From positions 310,001-374,000 of the forward strand of contig LNAC01000728.1 in NCBI GenBank assembly GCA_002007465.1: a stretch of DNA of 64,000 bases, given 5' to 3'. Below the pieces are notes generated by a model. That model saw only the letters and a list, made by a program, of their open reading frames with translations. It was not told the DNA's origin and made no database searches. The stretch is from Ailurus styani (taxonomy: Eukaryota; Chordata; Mammalia; Carnivora; Ailuridae). Of this stretch, positions 11,576 to 23,444 are shown in pieces (position 1 is the first letter of the stretch; each line of letters opens with the position of its first letter). A program made the position numbers and the translations under genes.

Positions 11576-14345
11576 CGATTTTTAAAGTGAGAATACAGTC
11601 ATCTAGTTTACTGAAAACATAAAACCTTCAAGGAAACAAGCTATTTTTTTCTTCTCCTTTACCAGTTCCCTGGCTCTCTGGAGGTCTTGTTGAGTTACAC
11701 TGTATAGCCTCATGAAAGATGCACAAGGTGTCAAGAGTCAAAGTCCCCTAAACTGCCACCAAACAGGGGACCAAAGACTTTGCAGAGTTGTTACCCACCA
11801 CGTAGGGAACCCATGAACAATTTCAAGTAAAGAACGGAATTTTACTGTCAACCAAAGTATACCAGTTCAATTTCTCTCAGTCATGATAAGGACGAAAATC
11901 AGTGCTCCTTGTTTAGCAAAACCTAGTAAATAAACAGACCTGACAGTGTATCCAATATTGTCTCTATATAATGGTTTCCTGCTACGGAAGCAGAGAATGC
12001 CACAGTAGCAAAAGATGAGGGAATACTAAGATCTAGTCAAGCCACGTATTTTAAATAGAAGACAATGTCATCCTTGGGCCTTTTGTAACTAGTGTATTTC
12101 ACCACCCAAAGAACAAATAAATACAAGTCCTCTACCAGTTCAATAGAAAAGAGATCCCTAACTTAGTCCAGATACTTCCTGACTGAGATACATTAATTCA
12201 TATTACAATCCCAGTAAAATCAATGAAATCAGTGCTCTGCACTCAAGGACAAGGTCTGAGACGCCAATTAATACTAGAGTACTTGCACGCAGATTAACAG
12301 TACCCCGTATATGTGTGGGTGGAGGGGGGTGGAGCGAATAATGGGTTACCAGGTTGGTTTGTATTTCTCAGTGAATTGAGGCCAGCTACCCAGCAGTCTG
12401 ACCAACTAATGTGCATCTCATTTAATGTAATAATATACATTAAGACCTGTCAGGCTCTATTGTGGAAAATGAAGAACTACACATTGTACCACTTCATATG
12501 GAAGTCTGCATATGGAACCCTTTAAGGGTTCTTAAGAGACCCATTGGGGTTTCTAATTATTGTGAAACATCCCCTGGAATCCAGAGAGAGAAGGCTCTTG
12601 GCAGAATTGCTTCTGCCATTTCAAATGTTCACTGTGAAAATAATTAGATGATGAGATTTAGACAGAAACCGCTAACGAATATTTTTTTTAACTCTCCTTT
12701 GCTTTTTAATGTACAGAAAATGAAAATCTGAAATCGGCAAGCACGAAAGGAAAACAATATGGTGCAGCTCATTCTGGGTGGGGGGGTTTCTTTTTCTGAC
12801 TTTAATGCTTGGCTTCCTGTGGTTACAAGTGGGGGGGATTTTTTTCATTTTTTGAACATTATACAATCCTGTTGAAAATTGGACGAAGGGTTGTTTTTTT
12901 AAACTTCTGTTCTAACTTTCTAAATGCAAGCAAGCCGCCATTGTTCCTCCAAGATTATGTCTCTTTCTTCAGAGGGAACCCTGACATTAGAGAAACTTGC
13001 TTTAATCAAGCTTTAAAGTTATCTCCCCCTCCACACGCCCAACCAGAACCAAAGAAACCCCATTCTCTGAAACTGCGAGCCAAGCTAGCATGTAACCAAT
13101 TAGGAGCCATCACTTGTGCCCAAGACACAGAACATATTTGTTCAATTAAAACAAACAAATATGATTAAGAGTTTAGAAAGCCATACTTAGGGAAAGATGG
13201 ACATTTCAAAAGAAATGCTGGGTTAAGAAGGACATGGCAGTGATAAAAGTAAGTTGCATGAAATCAGAAAGGTGAATTTAACAAATGGGGACACAATCTT
13301 GTGCGAAACAGCCAGGGTCTTTGGGCTGAACACATGAAAGCTCACCCTCCGCTGCCTGGAACCCACTTGGAACCCACTGACTTCACTCACCTGCTTGAGG
13401 CACCCCAGGTCTGAGATTTTATGCTTCTCTTCCTCCACCCGCGACACCCTGATTCACAGAACAGGAGCCAAGGCAGAACTGATTTAATGCCACTCTTTCT
13501 TATATCAAGCTCGCAAATTTGAGGACTTTCGTGTTTCATCTACTGCATGCAGGCTGAGGCCGCTCTCCATTTATCCTGAGGTCTGTAGGCATGGGACTGG
13601 AAAGGGGCTGCTGCTTTGCCCCGCCCACCTGCTCACACTCCCCCCAAGTGCCTCTGGTTCAGGACTGATCACTAAGTACTGGATGGACTGTCCTCGCCAT
13701 AACAGATTCAAAGCAGAACTCGTGGTGAAGTTTATTTAATCTAACGTTGATCAAAATGTCCCTTCCCCTTTCCTGTTTTTTGATACTGAGTTAAGTAAGG
13801 TCTAATACAGTTCAGATTTCCAGTCTCTCTTTTGGCTCTTCATGGGTCTCTAACGAGTCTGTAACCATCAACCAGGAAGACCTTCCCTAATAAATAACCA
13901 ACCAGCATCATTTCAGGTGTGGTACATAAGTCAGGACAAAGGGTATAATACAAATCCTGTCCACATAGAATTTTCAAGAAGAGGACGATAGTTAAGACAC
14001 ATAAATATTAATGTATATGTATTGAGTGCCTACAATCTGCACCTTGGTTACATAGCTCCTGAGAGCTAATATTCTATCAGTAATACAGTTTTTTAACCTT
14101 CGTACTACACTGAAGTACCATTTTAGATTTGGTTTTGGTTTTGCTACTCCAAACATTCAGAATCAGTGAAAACTGTAAATACCAGCAAGTCTCTCCCCAG
14201 CGTCTTTCCTGTTTCTGCCCCACATGAAAACACAAGGGTGATATCCTCAGGATGCAATGCACCATGGTTTTTCTCACCCACATTTCCTGACCAGATGTCT
14301 TCAATGAATTGCTGTTTCTGAATAGACCCAGTTGGCAGGATTGTC
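11576..14345. other. Unique DNA, GC slightly higher from 12.7 to 13.7 kb
   Basis: No exon or repeat is convincingly recognised. 12700-13680 has several C/G runs and mixed composition without repeats. An ORF of 119 codons (12809-13168, plus) has no recognisable domain. It is the best place between 8.4 and 14.3 kb to look for conserved non-coding sequence. Confidence -1.
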
Positions 14346-14349
14346 AGGA

Positions 14350-14575
14350 GATCAACAAACATATATTGAGCATTTAAAATTTGCCAGTCTCTGTTACAGG
14401 TGCTGGGGAAAAGAGCAGTAAACAAAACAGACAACAGCCTTGCCTTCGTGGAGGTTATATTCTACTGAGACAATTAGACGAGAGGTAAAACAAGTAAGTA
14501 CGTAACATATTAGGAAGGTGGTGGTGTATGCTACGGTAAAAAGAAAGAAAACAGGAAAGAGATGTAGTGAATACA
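14350..14575 (-). mobile_element. L2 3' portion, antisense
   Basis: 'tattgagcatttaaaatttgccagtctctgttacaggtgctgggg' followed by 'aacaaaacagacaacagccttgccttcgtggaggttatattctac' is the usual reverse-complement L2 3' end, heavily diverged. Confidence -1.
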
Positions 14576-14589
14576 TTTGAAGTTCAATA

Positions 14590-14905
14590 GCTCAATTTTA
14601 AATATTGGTTGAGTACCTGTTATACGCTATATCACACTGAATAAAGTAATAAGGGACTGAAATCCATATTGTCAAAGAACTTATATTCTACTAGAAGGAG
14701 ATGATAAATAGAAAGGTAAATAACTAAATATATAGCATATTAGATGGTAATGAGCTGTAAGGAAAAAAGTAAGACAAGGCAGGTCCATAGAGAGTTTTAA
14801 GGTGGGTATCTTGGGTAAGTATATTGGGTAAGTCTCACTAAGACAGTGACATTTGTCCAAAGGTCGAAAGAGATGAGCTGTGTGATATTTGGTAGAAGTC
14901 CGCAA
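14590..14905 (-). mobile_element. Second L2-like fragment, antisense
   Basis: 'gagtacctgttatacgctat', 'aagaacttatattctactagaaggag' and 'gtgacatttgtccaaaggtcgaaagagatgag' repeat the same L2 order as the fragment immediately to its left, so two L2 copies lie side by side in the same orientation. Confidence -1.
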
Positions 14906-14990
14906 GGAATGTCCTCTGATAGCTTCAGATATCAGCCTTGAAATGAATTGGACAGTGATGTCTATGTGGTTTTTTGTCTATGTGTGTGTG

Positions 14991-15025
14991 CGGGGGGGGG
15001 GTTGTTTTGTTTTGTTTTTGGTTGA
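14991..15025. repeat. G10 run followed by (GTTTT)n
   Basis: A homopolymer of about ten G is followed by GTTTTGTTTTG. It is low-complexity and prone to sequencing error. Confidence -1.
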
Positions 15026-15259
15026 TACAAACCCTGTATGTTTGCATCAGGAGAAAAGGATGGCAGGATGAAGTATTTTCCTGTCTTTTTCCATGTAGTC
15101 TTATTTTTACAAACCTGGTGAAGTTTATTAATTTTTTCCCCTTAATACCATATATGCCTACAGTTGGTAGAAATTCCTTTAAGATGTTGAGGTGTTTGTC
15201 AATGTCCTTAGTTTTTTCTATTGTACAAGTCTTTGCAATATTTTATTAGGAAACTGAGA

Positions 15260-15296
15260 AAAACAAAACAAAACAAAAAACAAAACAAAAAAACAG
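15260..15296. repeat. (AAAAC)n low-complexity tract
   Basis: AAAACAAAACAAAAC with variants, about 37 bp. Confidence -1.
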
Positions 15297-15324
15297 CTAC
15301 AGGATTTGCACACCAAACACCACA

Positions 15325-15500
15325 TTAAGCCATGAGCCATATTAGTTAAATTTGAAGACAACTCTGCAAGACTTTTATCATATATTCCAATTTTATAGGT
15401 GAGTTAACTATTAAGTAGAACTATTAAATGGACCATCCAAGATTGATCAAATGATTCCACAGATTAATTTAGTCAATGCTGGCATTTATCTGACAACCAC
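15325..15500 (-). mobile_element. Probable MIR, antisense
   Basis: 'ccaattttataggtgagttaacta' and the following 'gattccacagattaatttagtc' fit the MIR core in reverse. The match is weak. Confidence -1.
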
Positions 15501-15534
15501 GTCTATGTTTTCCCTCTTTATCCCACACTGCCTT

Positions 15535-16030
15535 GTGGCAGAGACTGCTAACTACATCCCTAATATCCATCTTCCTCCATATTTCTTAGTAGCAAAAATT
15601 TCTATATTGTTGGGAGTGGCAGGGTGACTAGCTATGGGACATTTCCCAAGTTTTCTTGCAACTAGAGAGTAGTCAATGAAATTAAAGGAGAAGTGGCTGT
15701 GTGGGGCTTACAAAAAACCTCTTTAAGGGGTCTGAGTCAGATGGGAAGTGTGCCATTTTGTTCACTCTCCATTCCTTCTTATTTCTTCCTACAACATGGA
15801 TATGACAGTAAGACTCCCAGCTGCCATCTTGTGATCTTGAGGATGGATGCCACGTGTTAAGGACATTGGAGCAGGAAGATGAAAGGGACCCAGAACATTG
15901 ATGATAGTACACATCTATCATGCTCTCTTGGGACTGTCTCCCTCTTGATTTCTTTTACTCAAGAGAAAAGTAAACTCCCAGTCAGTTTAAGACACAGTTA
16001 TTTCACATCATTCCTATCAACAGTTAGATG
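15535..16030 (+). mobile_element. Old LTR-like relic (MaLR type suspected)
   Basis: 'catatttcttagtagc', 'gccatcttgtgatcttgaggatggatgccac', 'ggagcaggaagatgaaaggg' and 'cttttactcaagagaaaagtaaactcc' occur in the order of an old mammalian LTR ending with an AATAAA-like region. The family name is unsure and no internal viral genes are present. Confidence -1.
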
Positions 16031-16034
16031 TAGT

Positions 16035-17195
16035 TTTTAACTCCTACAAGATTCCTATTATAGACTCTGCTGGGACAGTGGTGATAGACTTAATTTGTTG
16101 GGCCACATTTACATAATAATTATTAAAACTCTTTGCTTCAAAGGCAAAGGAACTTTTATATGGAATGCAGTGCTTGGCACATGGAGCATATTTTTAGAAA
16201 ATCATGCTGAATAATGGAGTAGTAATAGTTTACAGAAACAGATTTCTAAATGATAAGTTCTAGTATATAAGCAAGGCCCTACTTAAGAACTATGGGGTCT
16301 TGATTGACAAGCGTAGTGTCCACTTGCTTGCACATGACCAAGATTCCTTGGCTAGAAGTGACACACTCTTATTTTAATCTCATCTTTCCTACAGCTTTGA
16401 TATTCTTTAATTTTCTATACACCCTATCCCTGTTCTAGCAAAAGGAATCTCCATTTCATTTAAGAATCACAAAACCTTGATAATTATGGAATTATGTTCA
16501 TACAAAGCAAACTAACCTAGTAAGAGTTTCTTTGCTATTTCATTCCAAATCAATAAGTAAGGATTAGTAATGTATCTGTCCATGTGGTCTACAGCTCCAA
16601 CTGAATGCCTCAGTAAATTTAACTCAGCTGATATGAGCTCAGTGAGATAAAGCAGAGGCTGACCTGCCATCACATGCTGAGAGTGGAGAGTCTTCTCAAA
16701 GACTTTTAAAACCAGAGATCCATTCAACCTCTGGATAACAGGCATTCTCAGGAAAGGACTATGGTTAGCTCAGTTTGTCCAAAAGTAACTGCTCTTATAT
16801 TTGCCAGCTCTGTCATCTGCATGCCTTGAGTTAATATTAGATGCATACCAGATCTCTGAGTACATGCAGGTGGAAAACAGCCTTCTTCTTACCCTAAAGA
16901 GCCATCAATATGTTCTACTAATTCCCAAAGCCTAGAGTACCTGGGAATCAACATAAGATAACACTTGTGACCTTAGGCTTCAAGGTGAGAAGGGAAGGGG
17001 AAGGGAGGGGAAGAGAGGGGAAGTGCCTGTTTACATTTCCTACCTAAAAACTTCTACTTGTGAAGTTTCCCTCCCTGGATTCCTCCTCTACTCAGATGCG
17101 ATAGAGTTTAACAAATACATAGAGAGAGCTCATTATTGAAAAATACTGTCCTAGGTGCCATGGGTGTTATATAAAACTAAATCAGACATAAGCCC
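16035..17195. other. Unique stretch with a G-rich tract
   Basis: No gene recognised. It contains the GGGGAA tract at 16991-17021 listed below. Confidence -1.
16991..17021 (+). repeat. (GGGGAA)n tract with G-quadruplex pattern
   Basis: GGGAAGGGGAAGGGAGGGG has four runs of three or more G separated by one or two bases, which fits the G-quadruplex pattern on the plus strand. Confidence -1.
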
Positions 17196-17199
17196 TACC

Positions 17200-17400
17200 C
17201 ATTCTTCAAGATATACTTTAAAATCTACATCTTATGCAAAGCCTTTCTTATCCCCCTTTTCCCCACCCCAAACCCAATGTGGTCACTCACACCTCTAAAC
17301 TGACAATCTAATACTGTAATCCCAGCATTCTATAATTCAACTTGTTCTGCTCGAGGCACTTAATTTAATGCAATTCCACAGAACATTAAGCAACATTTTC
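17200..17400 (+). mobile_element. Probable L2 fragment, sense
   Basis: 'cattcttcaagatatactttaaaatctacatcttatgcaaagcctttctt' resembles the L2 3' region, where a CTTCACTTAA-like start leads to 'AGGCCTTCCCTGA'. The similarity is weak. Confidence -1.
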
Positions 17401-18154
17401 TCTCTAGGCCATGTGGTAAATTCTACAATATAAGGGAAAACAAGACAGTTTTTGTCTTCCAGGAGCTATTAATTTATTGGGAAAGAAAAAAATAAACCCA
17501 CTCAAGCAATTGATTACAATTCTCTGAGTATCTACTCCACTACTTAAGGCAAATAATCTAGAAGGACACACAAGAGTGTGGCACAGAGATGGGCTGAACA
17601 AGACCCATCTCACCTTTACTTTTTGACAACAGATGCCCACATCTGTTCATAGCAGCATGTGCTGAGCCCCAGAAGATGTTATGATTGATTTGGGTCAGTT
17701 GTGACATTCCTGTTTCCCTGTTTCCAAGCCTTCTTTAGAAGCCTTCCTATACAGTCCAGGTTTGGTCAGTGAGCTCAACAGAGAGTCCTTACCTTTCAGA
17801 GATTTGGTTGGCATAGGTCCTTTCTCCCTTCATCCTTTACAGTCTTGAACACAAATGTGATGCCTGAAAGTACAGCAACTATGATTTAGACATAAGAGAT
17901 GGGGCAATTTAGCTGAAATCAAATATTCATCTGCATATGGAATATGCGATTATCTCATGAATAATTTATTTCACCATTCCTCAATGGACTATAAGCCCAA
18001 CCTCATCCCAGGGTAGGAATGTCTTCTCAAAAGCATGCAGGTTCTTCCTTGATCTCTTTCATTTTTTAATTTATTTTATTTATTTTTCCTTGATCTCTTT
18101 TAAAGATAGAGTTCCTAACATTCTGTCTCCGTGGGACAGGAGAATCACAAAGAA
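17401..18154. other. Non-repetitive stretch
   Basis: Nothing recognised apart from a short AT-rich run (18060-18090). A minus-strand ORF of 78 codons at 17404-17640 has no family resemblance. Confidence -1.
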
Positions 18155-18300
18155 GTTGGCCCTTATATTATCAAAATAGCAATGGTTGCCCGCCTCAGGC
18201 TTCTTGGTTTAGTAGACAAATAAACTCCTTTTGGTTTAAGCCACTGTTGCTCCTATACTCTTATTGGCAGCAGAACATCTTTCTAACTAATATATTGTGC
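18155..18300 (+). mobile_element. LTR 3'-end-like relic
   Basis: 'gacaaataaactccttttggtttaagccactgttg' then 'gcagcagaacatctttctaactaatata' resembles the 3' terminus of old MaLR-type LTRs, including the AATAAA signal. The 5' part is not recognisable. Confidence -1.
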
Positions 18301-18490
18301 CTGAAATTTTCTGTCTGGGGTAAGATGGGAAGAGGAGACACATTCAGCACTGTATTCAACAATTATTAACCATCTGAATTGTTAATTATACCAATACTCA
18401 TGAGTACATGCCTCAGCTGCCTTCTGAAATTGAAGGAAAAATAATGTTTCTTTATAACCCCCACAGTGCCTAGGATGATTTTCCATTTAT

Positions 18491-18695
18491 TTTTTTATTT
18501 TTTAATTTTTTTTAAAGATTTTATTTATTTATTTGACACAGAGATCACAAGTAGGCAGAGAGGCAGGCAGAGAGAGAGGAGGAAGCAGGCTCCCTGCTGA
18601 GCAGAGAGCCCGATGCGGGCCTCGATCCCAGGACCCTGAGATCATGACCTGAGCCGAAGGCAGAGGCTTTAACCCACTGACCCACCCAGGCGCCT
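18491..18695 (-). mobile_element. Young Can-SINE, mustelid-like subfamily, perfect target-site duplication
   Basis: AAAGATTTTATTTATTTATT is followed by GTAGGCAGAGAGGCAGGCAGA and a head ending CCCACCCAGGCGCC. A perfect 15-bp target-site duplication TGATTTTCCATTTAT flanks it (18476-18490 and 18696-18710). Confidence -1.
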
Positions 18696-18710
18696 TGATT
18701 TTCCATTTAT

Positions 18711-19996
18711 AATATATTTATAAGCTATACATATTTCAGGTGAGAAAATGGAAAGCAAGTGGCCCCTATCTCTAAAAATTTCCTGTCCAGACTCCAAAAG
18801 GATCAGTTTCACCTTCTCTGACCTGACTTCTACTCAGGGCCAGGTGAGAACTCTTGCCTGTACATCCAGACACTGAGCCACAACAACCCTCAGCATCCCA
18901 GGCCCCTAGAGTTCCAGTCCGTACACAGGGCCATGGCTAGTGGACAAGGAAAGCCATTAGCATTCAATGTCTCACACCAAAGTAACTGAGAGTGAAAACA
19001 GTGACTTCATTAAAAATGCTAAGAATGCAAAAGGTTGTGCTGAAGAATCGTGCATTTGATATTTCTCTCTAGTTACATAGAATTTGTCCCAGGGTCTCTC
19101 ATGGTTGTAGAACTAACCACGCTCTGAGAAACTGGCACTTTTAAGTTGAGCTTCACTGAAGCCTGTGCCAGCCCTTCTGGTTGTTGGGGGACAAGGGAAG
19201 AATAGTAACTTCAAGAAGTTCTCCATCTGTGGCAAGGCAATGTTGGTGAAGTCCTCATTAGGCATATGTCAGTATCTTGCTCTGAAATGAACTTCAGGGA
19301 ATCTGAGAGTGATAAACCAAAATTGGCCCCCAAATTAAAGTCTACACGTATGCCCACTAGGTGGAGACATTCTTGATTATTCAACCCAGTGGCATTTTTA
19401 TATTTTTACTTTCCACTTATTAACATCATGTGCATTTTACTGTTCAGCTCTGGGTAGGAATCTGGGGGCCTCGGTTTTAGACCAAGTGAGGCTACTGATT
19501 ACCCACACAACCTTGGGTTTAAAGTTCTCTCAAGCTTTAAAATTCAATACCTCTATCATGTACATTAGCTATTATTTCTGATTTTGTTTGAAGACAACTT
19601 AAGCATGTTTAGTCTGTAGAAATGAAGACTAGAAGGAGCACTACAGTTTTTAATTTCACGTCAAGCCCTCGGGTCAAGCCATCAGTGAAGACAGAGGTAG
19701 TTTTAAAGTCATAAGTAAAGTGATGGCTAAATATGAAAAAATGACTTAATGTTGTCAAAAGCAATGATAATTATGGAAAATGCTTATATTGTCAACTCCA
19801 TGGTACATATAACGCCAAGGACAACATTATCATCATGGAGACAAGTGGTGATAGCAGTTTATTATTATTGTTGTTGTTCCTGTTGTTATCGCTGTTGTTG
19901 TTGATACCAATCATAAGCATATTACCTGCTATTTCTATTACATTTGCTATGTCCCAGACACTGGGTTCTATGTTCCATATACTTTGGGTCTCTACG
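18711..19996. other. Non-repetitive stretch
   Basis: No gene recognised. 19860-19910 is a short degenerate (TTG/TTA)n run that gives an artefactual poly-Leu ORF. Confidence -1.
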
Positions 19997-20011
19997 AAAA
20001 CTGTAAAATTT

Positions 20012-20213
20012 TTTTTTTTTTTAAAGATTTTATTTATTTGACACAGAGAGAGAGATCACAAGTAGGCAGAGAGGCAGGCAGAGAGAGAGGGAGAGGAGGA
20101 AGCAGGCTCCCTGCGGAGCAGAGAGCCCTATGCGGGCCTCGATCCCAGGACGCTGAGATCATGACCTGAGCCGAAAGCAGAGGCTTTAACCCACTGAGCC
20201 ACCCAGGCACCCT
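20012..20213 (-). mobile_element. Young Can-SINE, mustelid-like subfamily, perfect target-site duplication
   Basis: A T-run and AAAGATTTTATTTATTTGAC lead into GTAGGCAGAGAGGCAGGCAGA and a head ending GAGCCACCCAGGCACC. A perfect 15-bp duplication AAAACTGTAAAATTT lies at 19997-20011 and 20214-20228. Confidence -1.
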
Positions 20214-20222
20214 AAAACTGTA

Positions 20223-20369
20223 AAATTTATATAATATCATTATTAGTTGAGAAAAATTGAGAAAACCTGCCTCACAGTACCTAGACAGGTGAATTNAAAT
20301 TTATATGATATCATTATTAGTTGAGAAAAATTGAGAAAACCTGCCTCACAGTACCTAGACAGGTGAATT
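20223..20369. repeat. 73-bp duplication around single N at 20296
   Basis: 20223-20295 and 20297-20369 are the same 73 bp with one mismatch, separated only by an N. This is likely an assembly join. Confidence -1.
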
Positions 20370-21635
20370 TCAAATCCAAGAATATCAATCCCCAAACCCC
20401 GTACTATGCCACACTGGCTCACAAATAAGAACACAGAGAAGTAGCAGCCACTTACAGTACCCATCAGAGATGCTTCCAGACTGCTTAAAATTCAAGTCTT
20501 TGGGCACTTTTAGATAAAGAAACCAGACTATCCTTCCTTAACAGAACACCTTTCACACCTTTTCTATCTGCTTTACAAATGGCGGAGCTGAATTTCCTGA
20601 GAGCAAAGGGAAGATGGAGGTAGGAGTAAAAGCTTTAAATTCACAGGAAAGGTAATGGCTGAATATAAGAAAATGACTTAAAAGATTTCTAAGAGTAATG
20701 ATAATTATGGAAATGCTTATATGGTCAATTCTATGATGCATGTAATACCAATGACAACATTTTTTAGATGCCTGGGAATATCAGGGTTTACTACTCTCCA
20801 GGATAGAAGAAAGGAGAGGATGTATAGCCTAGAACTTAAAAGTATGGAATCTGAAGCCCCTGAGTTCCAGGACATTCTGATCGGGCCATATGATTTTTGC
20901 CTCCTCTGTTAATGAATGCATTGCTACCTTGACCTGTATCTTTCACCTATGTTCAGTTTACCTTCAGAAAGCATAGGCTGGATCTTCAAACAAAGCTCAG
21001 CTCTCATGCTTCCTTATTTACAGGATGCATTTCTTTATATTTAAAATGGAGATAAAACACTGGGTGAGGGTCTCTTGACCCACCTGTGTTAGATATTATC
21101 TCCCATTTTCCTGTCATAGTAGATAAGAATTTATTTCCACCCCTCCCTCCCATCCTTCCTCCCTTGTTAAACTGTCATCTAAGGGATGTACTTACTGACT
21201 TAATAACTGTCTCTTAAGTCTTTGGTTCACTGTGTATCTTTGTGGGATTATACTTACATGGTCTTGCTCTAATAATTAAGTGTATAGGGTTACTTTGAAT
21301 GGATTTGACTTCATGTTGTTCCTAGTGACAGAGGGTCTAAATGACACTCTACTTTGTACAAATAAGTGAAACAAAGCAAAAACAGCATAAAGGTGTTTAT
21401 TAATAAATATATATTGAAGTAGAGCTTTTAGTATTTTTTTAGTGCTATATTCCAGATGGACAATTAAAGTCATTCTTGATCTAATGACCTTGCAGATGAT
21501 TACAGTAACATATTTCCCTACTATAACCTCAAAATCTAATCTATCATAGAATGATGTTTTCATCTTTCATCATACTGACCATCTGGGTAATGGAATTTCT
21601 AAAGTATCCACATGTATTTGAGTGTATATTATTTT
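20370..21635. other. Non-repetitive stretch
   Basis: No gene recognised. 20600-20760 ('taaaagctttaaattcac' to 'aatgacaacatt') loosely repeats 19690-19830 ('agttttaaagtcataagtaaagtgatggctaaatatg' to 'aaggacaacatt'), listed in the findings. Confidence -1.
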
Positions 21636-21639
21636 TGAC

Positions 21640-21800
21640 AGACGCTTTTACATGTATTTTTCATTTAATACTTACAATAGCCCCATAAGGTTGTTGCTAT
21701 CTCTGTTTTAGAGAAGAATCAAATACAAAGAGATAGCAACTAATTTCCTAAGAGCACAGTAAATGTGAGACCTAGGATTAGGATGGATTTCTGCTCCTTG
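21640..21800 (-). mobile_element. MIR, antisense
   Basis: 'catttaatacttacaatagccccataaggttgttgctatctctgttttagagaa', then 'aagagcacagtaaatgtgagacctaggatta', gives the MIR order in reverse. Confidence -1.
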
Positions 21801-22324
21801 GACTGGAGTTTTATCTACTCCATCATGGCCAACCTCCACGGGTTCTGCTTAAAATCCCTAGGTCATTACAATGATTCGATTCCAATGTAAGACAACTCAG
21901 CTTACCTCCCGGCGTGGGTAGTGCAGCAAGAAAATCCAACCATGTACCATAACCTTCCCTGGTCACTCCACAATTTACTTTCACAGATGCACAGGTCCCT
22001 ATTATCAAAAGTGCTCCCCTAAAGCCATCTCATTAACCATGCAACATCATTTTAAGAAAATCTCTTCCGTTTGGTTAAAGTAACTCTGCTACCAGGGTCA
22101 AAGGAAATGACAGGGACAGGATTCATATTATTGGTGTCAGAATAATCTAGAGGCTCTATATTCACTATCTCATAATACTTCCAACACTTCTAGGGTAGTA
22201 TGCGTCCTTTTTTAATGTCACTTGGGAGTTTTTTTATTCATAGTGCTTCTTCTTCATGTTTCCTGACTGCCTGTATTTCATAATTTTATCTGCCTTGACA
22301 TTGCACCTATAGTTTAAGAACTTT
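21801..22324. other. Non-repetitive stretch
   Basis: Nothing recognised. Confidence -1.
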
Positions 22325-22985
22325 TTACTGAGGATAATCCATGTCCCAAGCACTGTGCTGAAACTTGAGAGGTAATACAATAGAAGTGAAATGGATTTTC
22401 CCCTCAACAAGCTCATAGTCATATGGAAAAGGAATATGCACAGGCAATTTTTGTGAAAAGTGTTAATTGCATCGACATAGGTGTGGGATAACTGTGGAGG
22501 CACGTAAGGTCACTTTGGGGCCCGGAAGAGAAGTTAACTGATGTCAAGTCTTGCAGAATGGGTAGGAATCGGTGTGAAGAAGCAAAAGGTATGGAGAGTT
22601 CTGAAGGTAGAGACACTGATTGGCATGATCCAGAGATGACTGTGTTGCAAGTGCTTAAGAGAAGTGAGAACTTAGACACGAGACGGGGACAGGAGAAGAC
22701 CCCATTTTTTTAGCGACTTACCCTATTGGTCGTAGGAAACCCCAGAACTGTCACACTGGGGAAGCGGCAAGGTTAGGTTCACACCACAGAATGGTCTCAG
22801 TGGAGGCAGATACAAAAGACTGATAAGAAGACTGGAACAAAGCAGGGAGATTAGTGAAGAGAGACTGTGGTATGGTTCTAGAGAGATGGCCGGGACTAGC
22901 GCAATGGCTGTGTGGAATGAGGGCAGCGTCTGGATTGAGAAGAGACACAGGACAGTCTCAATGTCTCTAAATTCTTATCGGACCT
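22325..22985 (-). mobile_element. L2, antisense, longer relic
   Basis: 'catgtcccaagcactgtgctgaaac' and 'caacaagctcatagtcatatgg' match the L2 3' end. Further on, 'gaggcagatacaaaagactg' to 'gactagcgcaatggctgtgtgg' fits upstream L2 sequence in reverse, so one diverged element of about 650 bp is plausible. Confidence -1.
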
Positions 22986-23400
22986 TCCAAGCGTTAACCA
23001 TGGTTGTAGACCTTTGTCCTTCCCTGCTGGTCACTGCTGACTGCCTGGTCTGGGCTTTGTATGAGTGTTGAATCCATCATTCCCTCCCGCCTGCTGGACT
23101 CCACTCCCACCCTTGCTACAGGCCAGGCTATCGGGGGTCTAAGCTGATCCTGAAATTATTCTGAATCATGTACACCCTGGAGTTTCTTTCCCTTTGAATG
23201 GTCCACGATCATCTATTTGCATTAAAAACATCAAAAATGTTCCTCACATGCACATGTTTTCCAAGTTTGAGAAAACTTACTTGACTACAGAGTTGGACCT
23301 GAACTGATAAAACTTAGCATAAACACTAAAATGTTTTGTCACACAGATATTAATGATCTTGATTATGAGGCACTAGCCCAGACCCTCATGGGGATGCTTT
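22986..23400. other. Non-repetitive stretch
   Basis: Nothing recognised. Confidence -1.
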
Positions 23401-23420
23401 GTATTACTATTCTGAAATCC

Positions 23421-23443
23421 AAAAAAAAAAAAGAAAAAAAAAA
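23421..23443. repeat. A-rich tract
   Basis: A12 G A9, not attached to a recognisable retroelement. Confidence -1.
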
Positions 23444-23444
23444 C

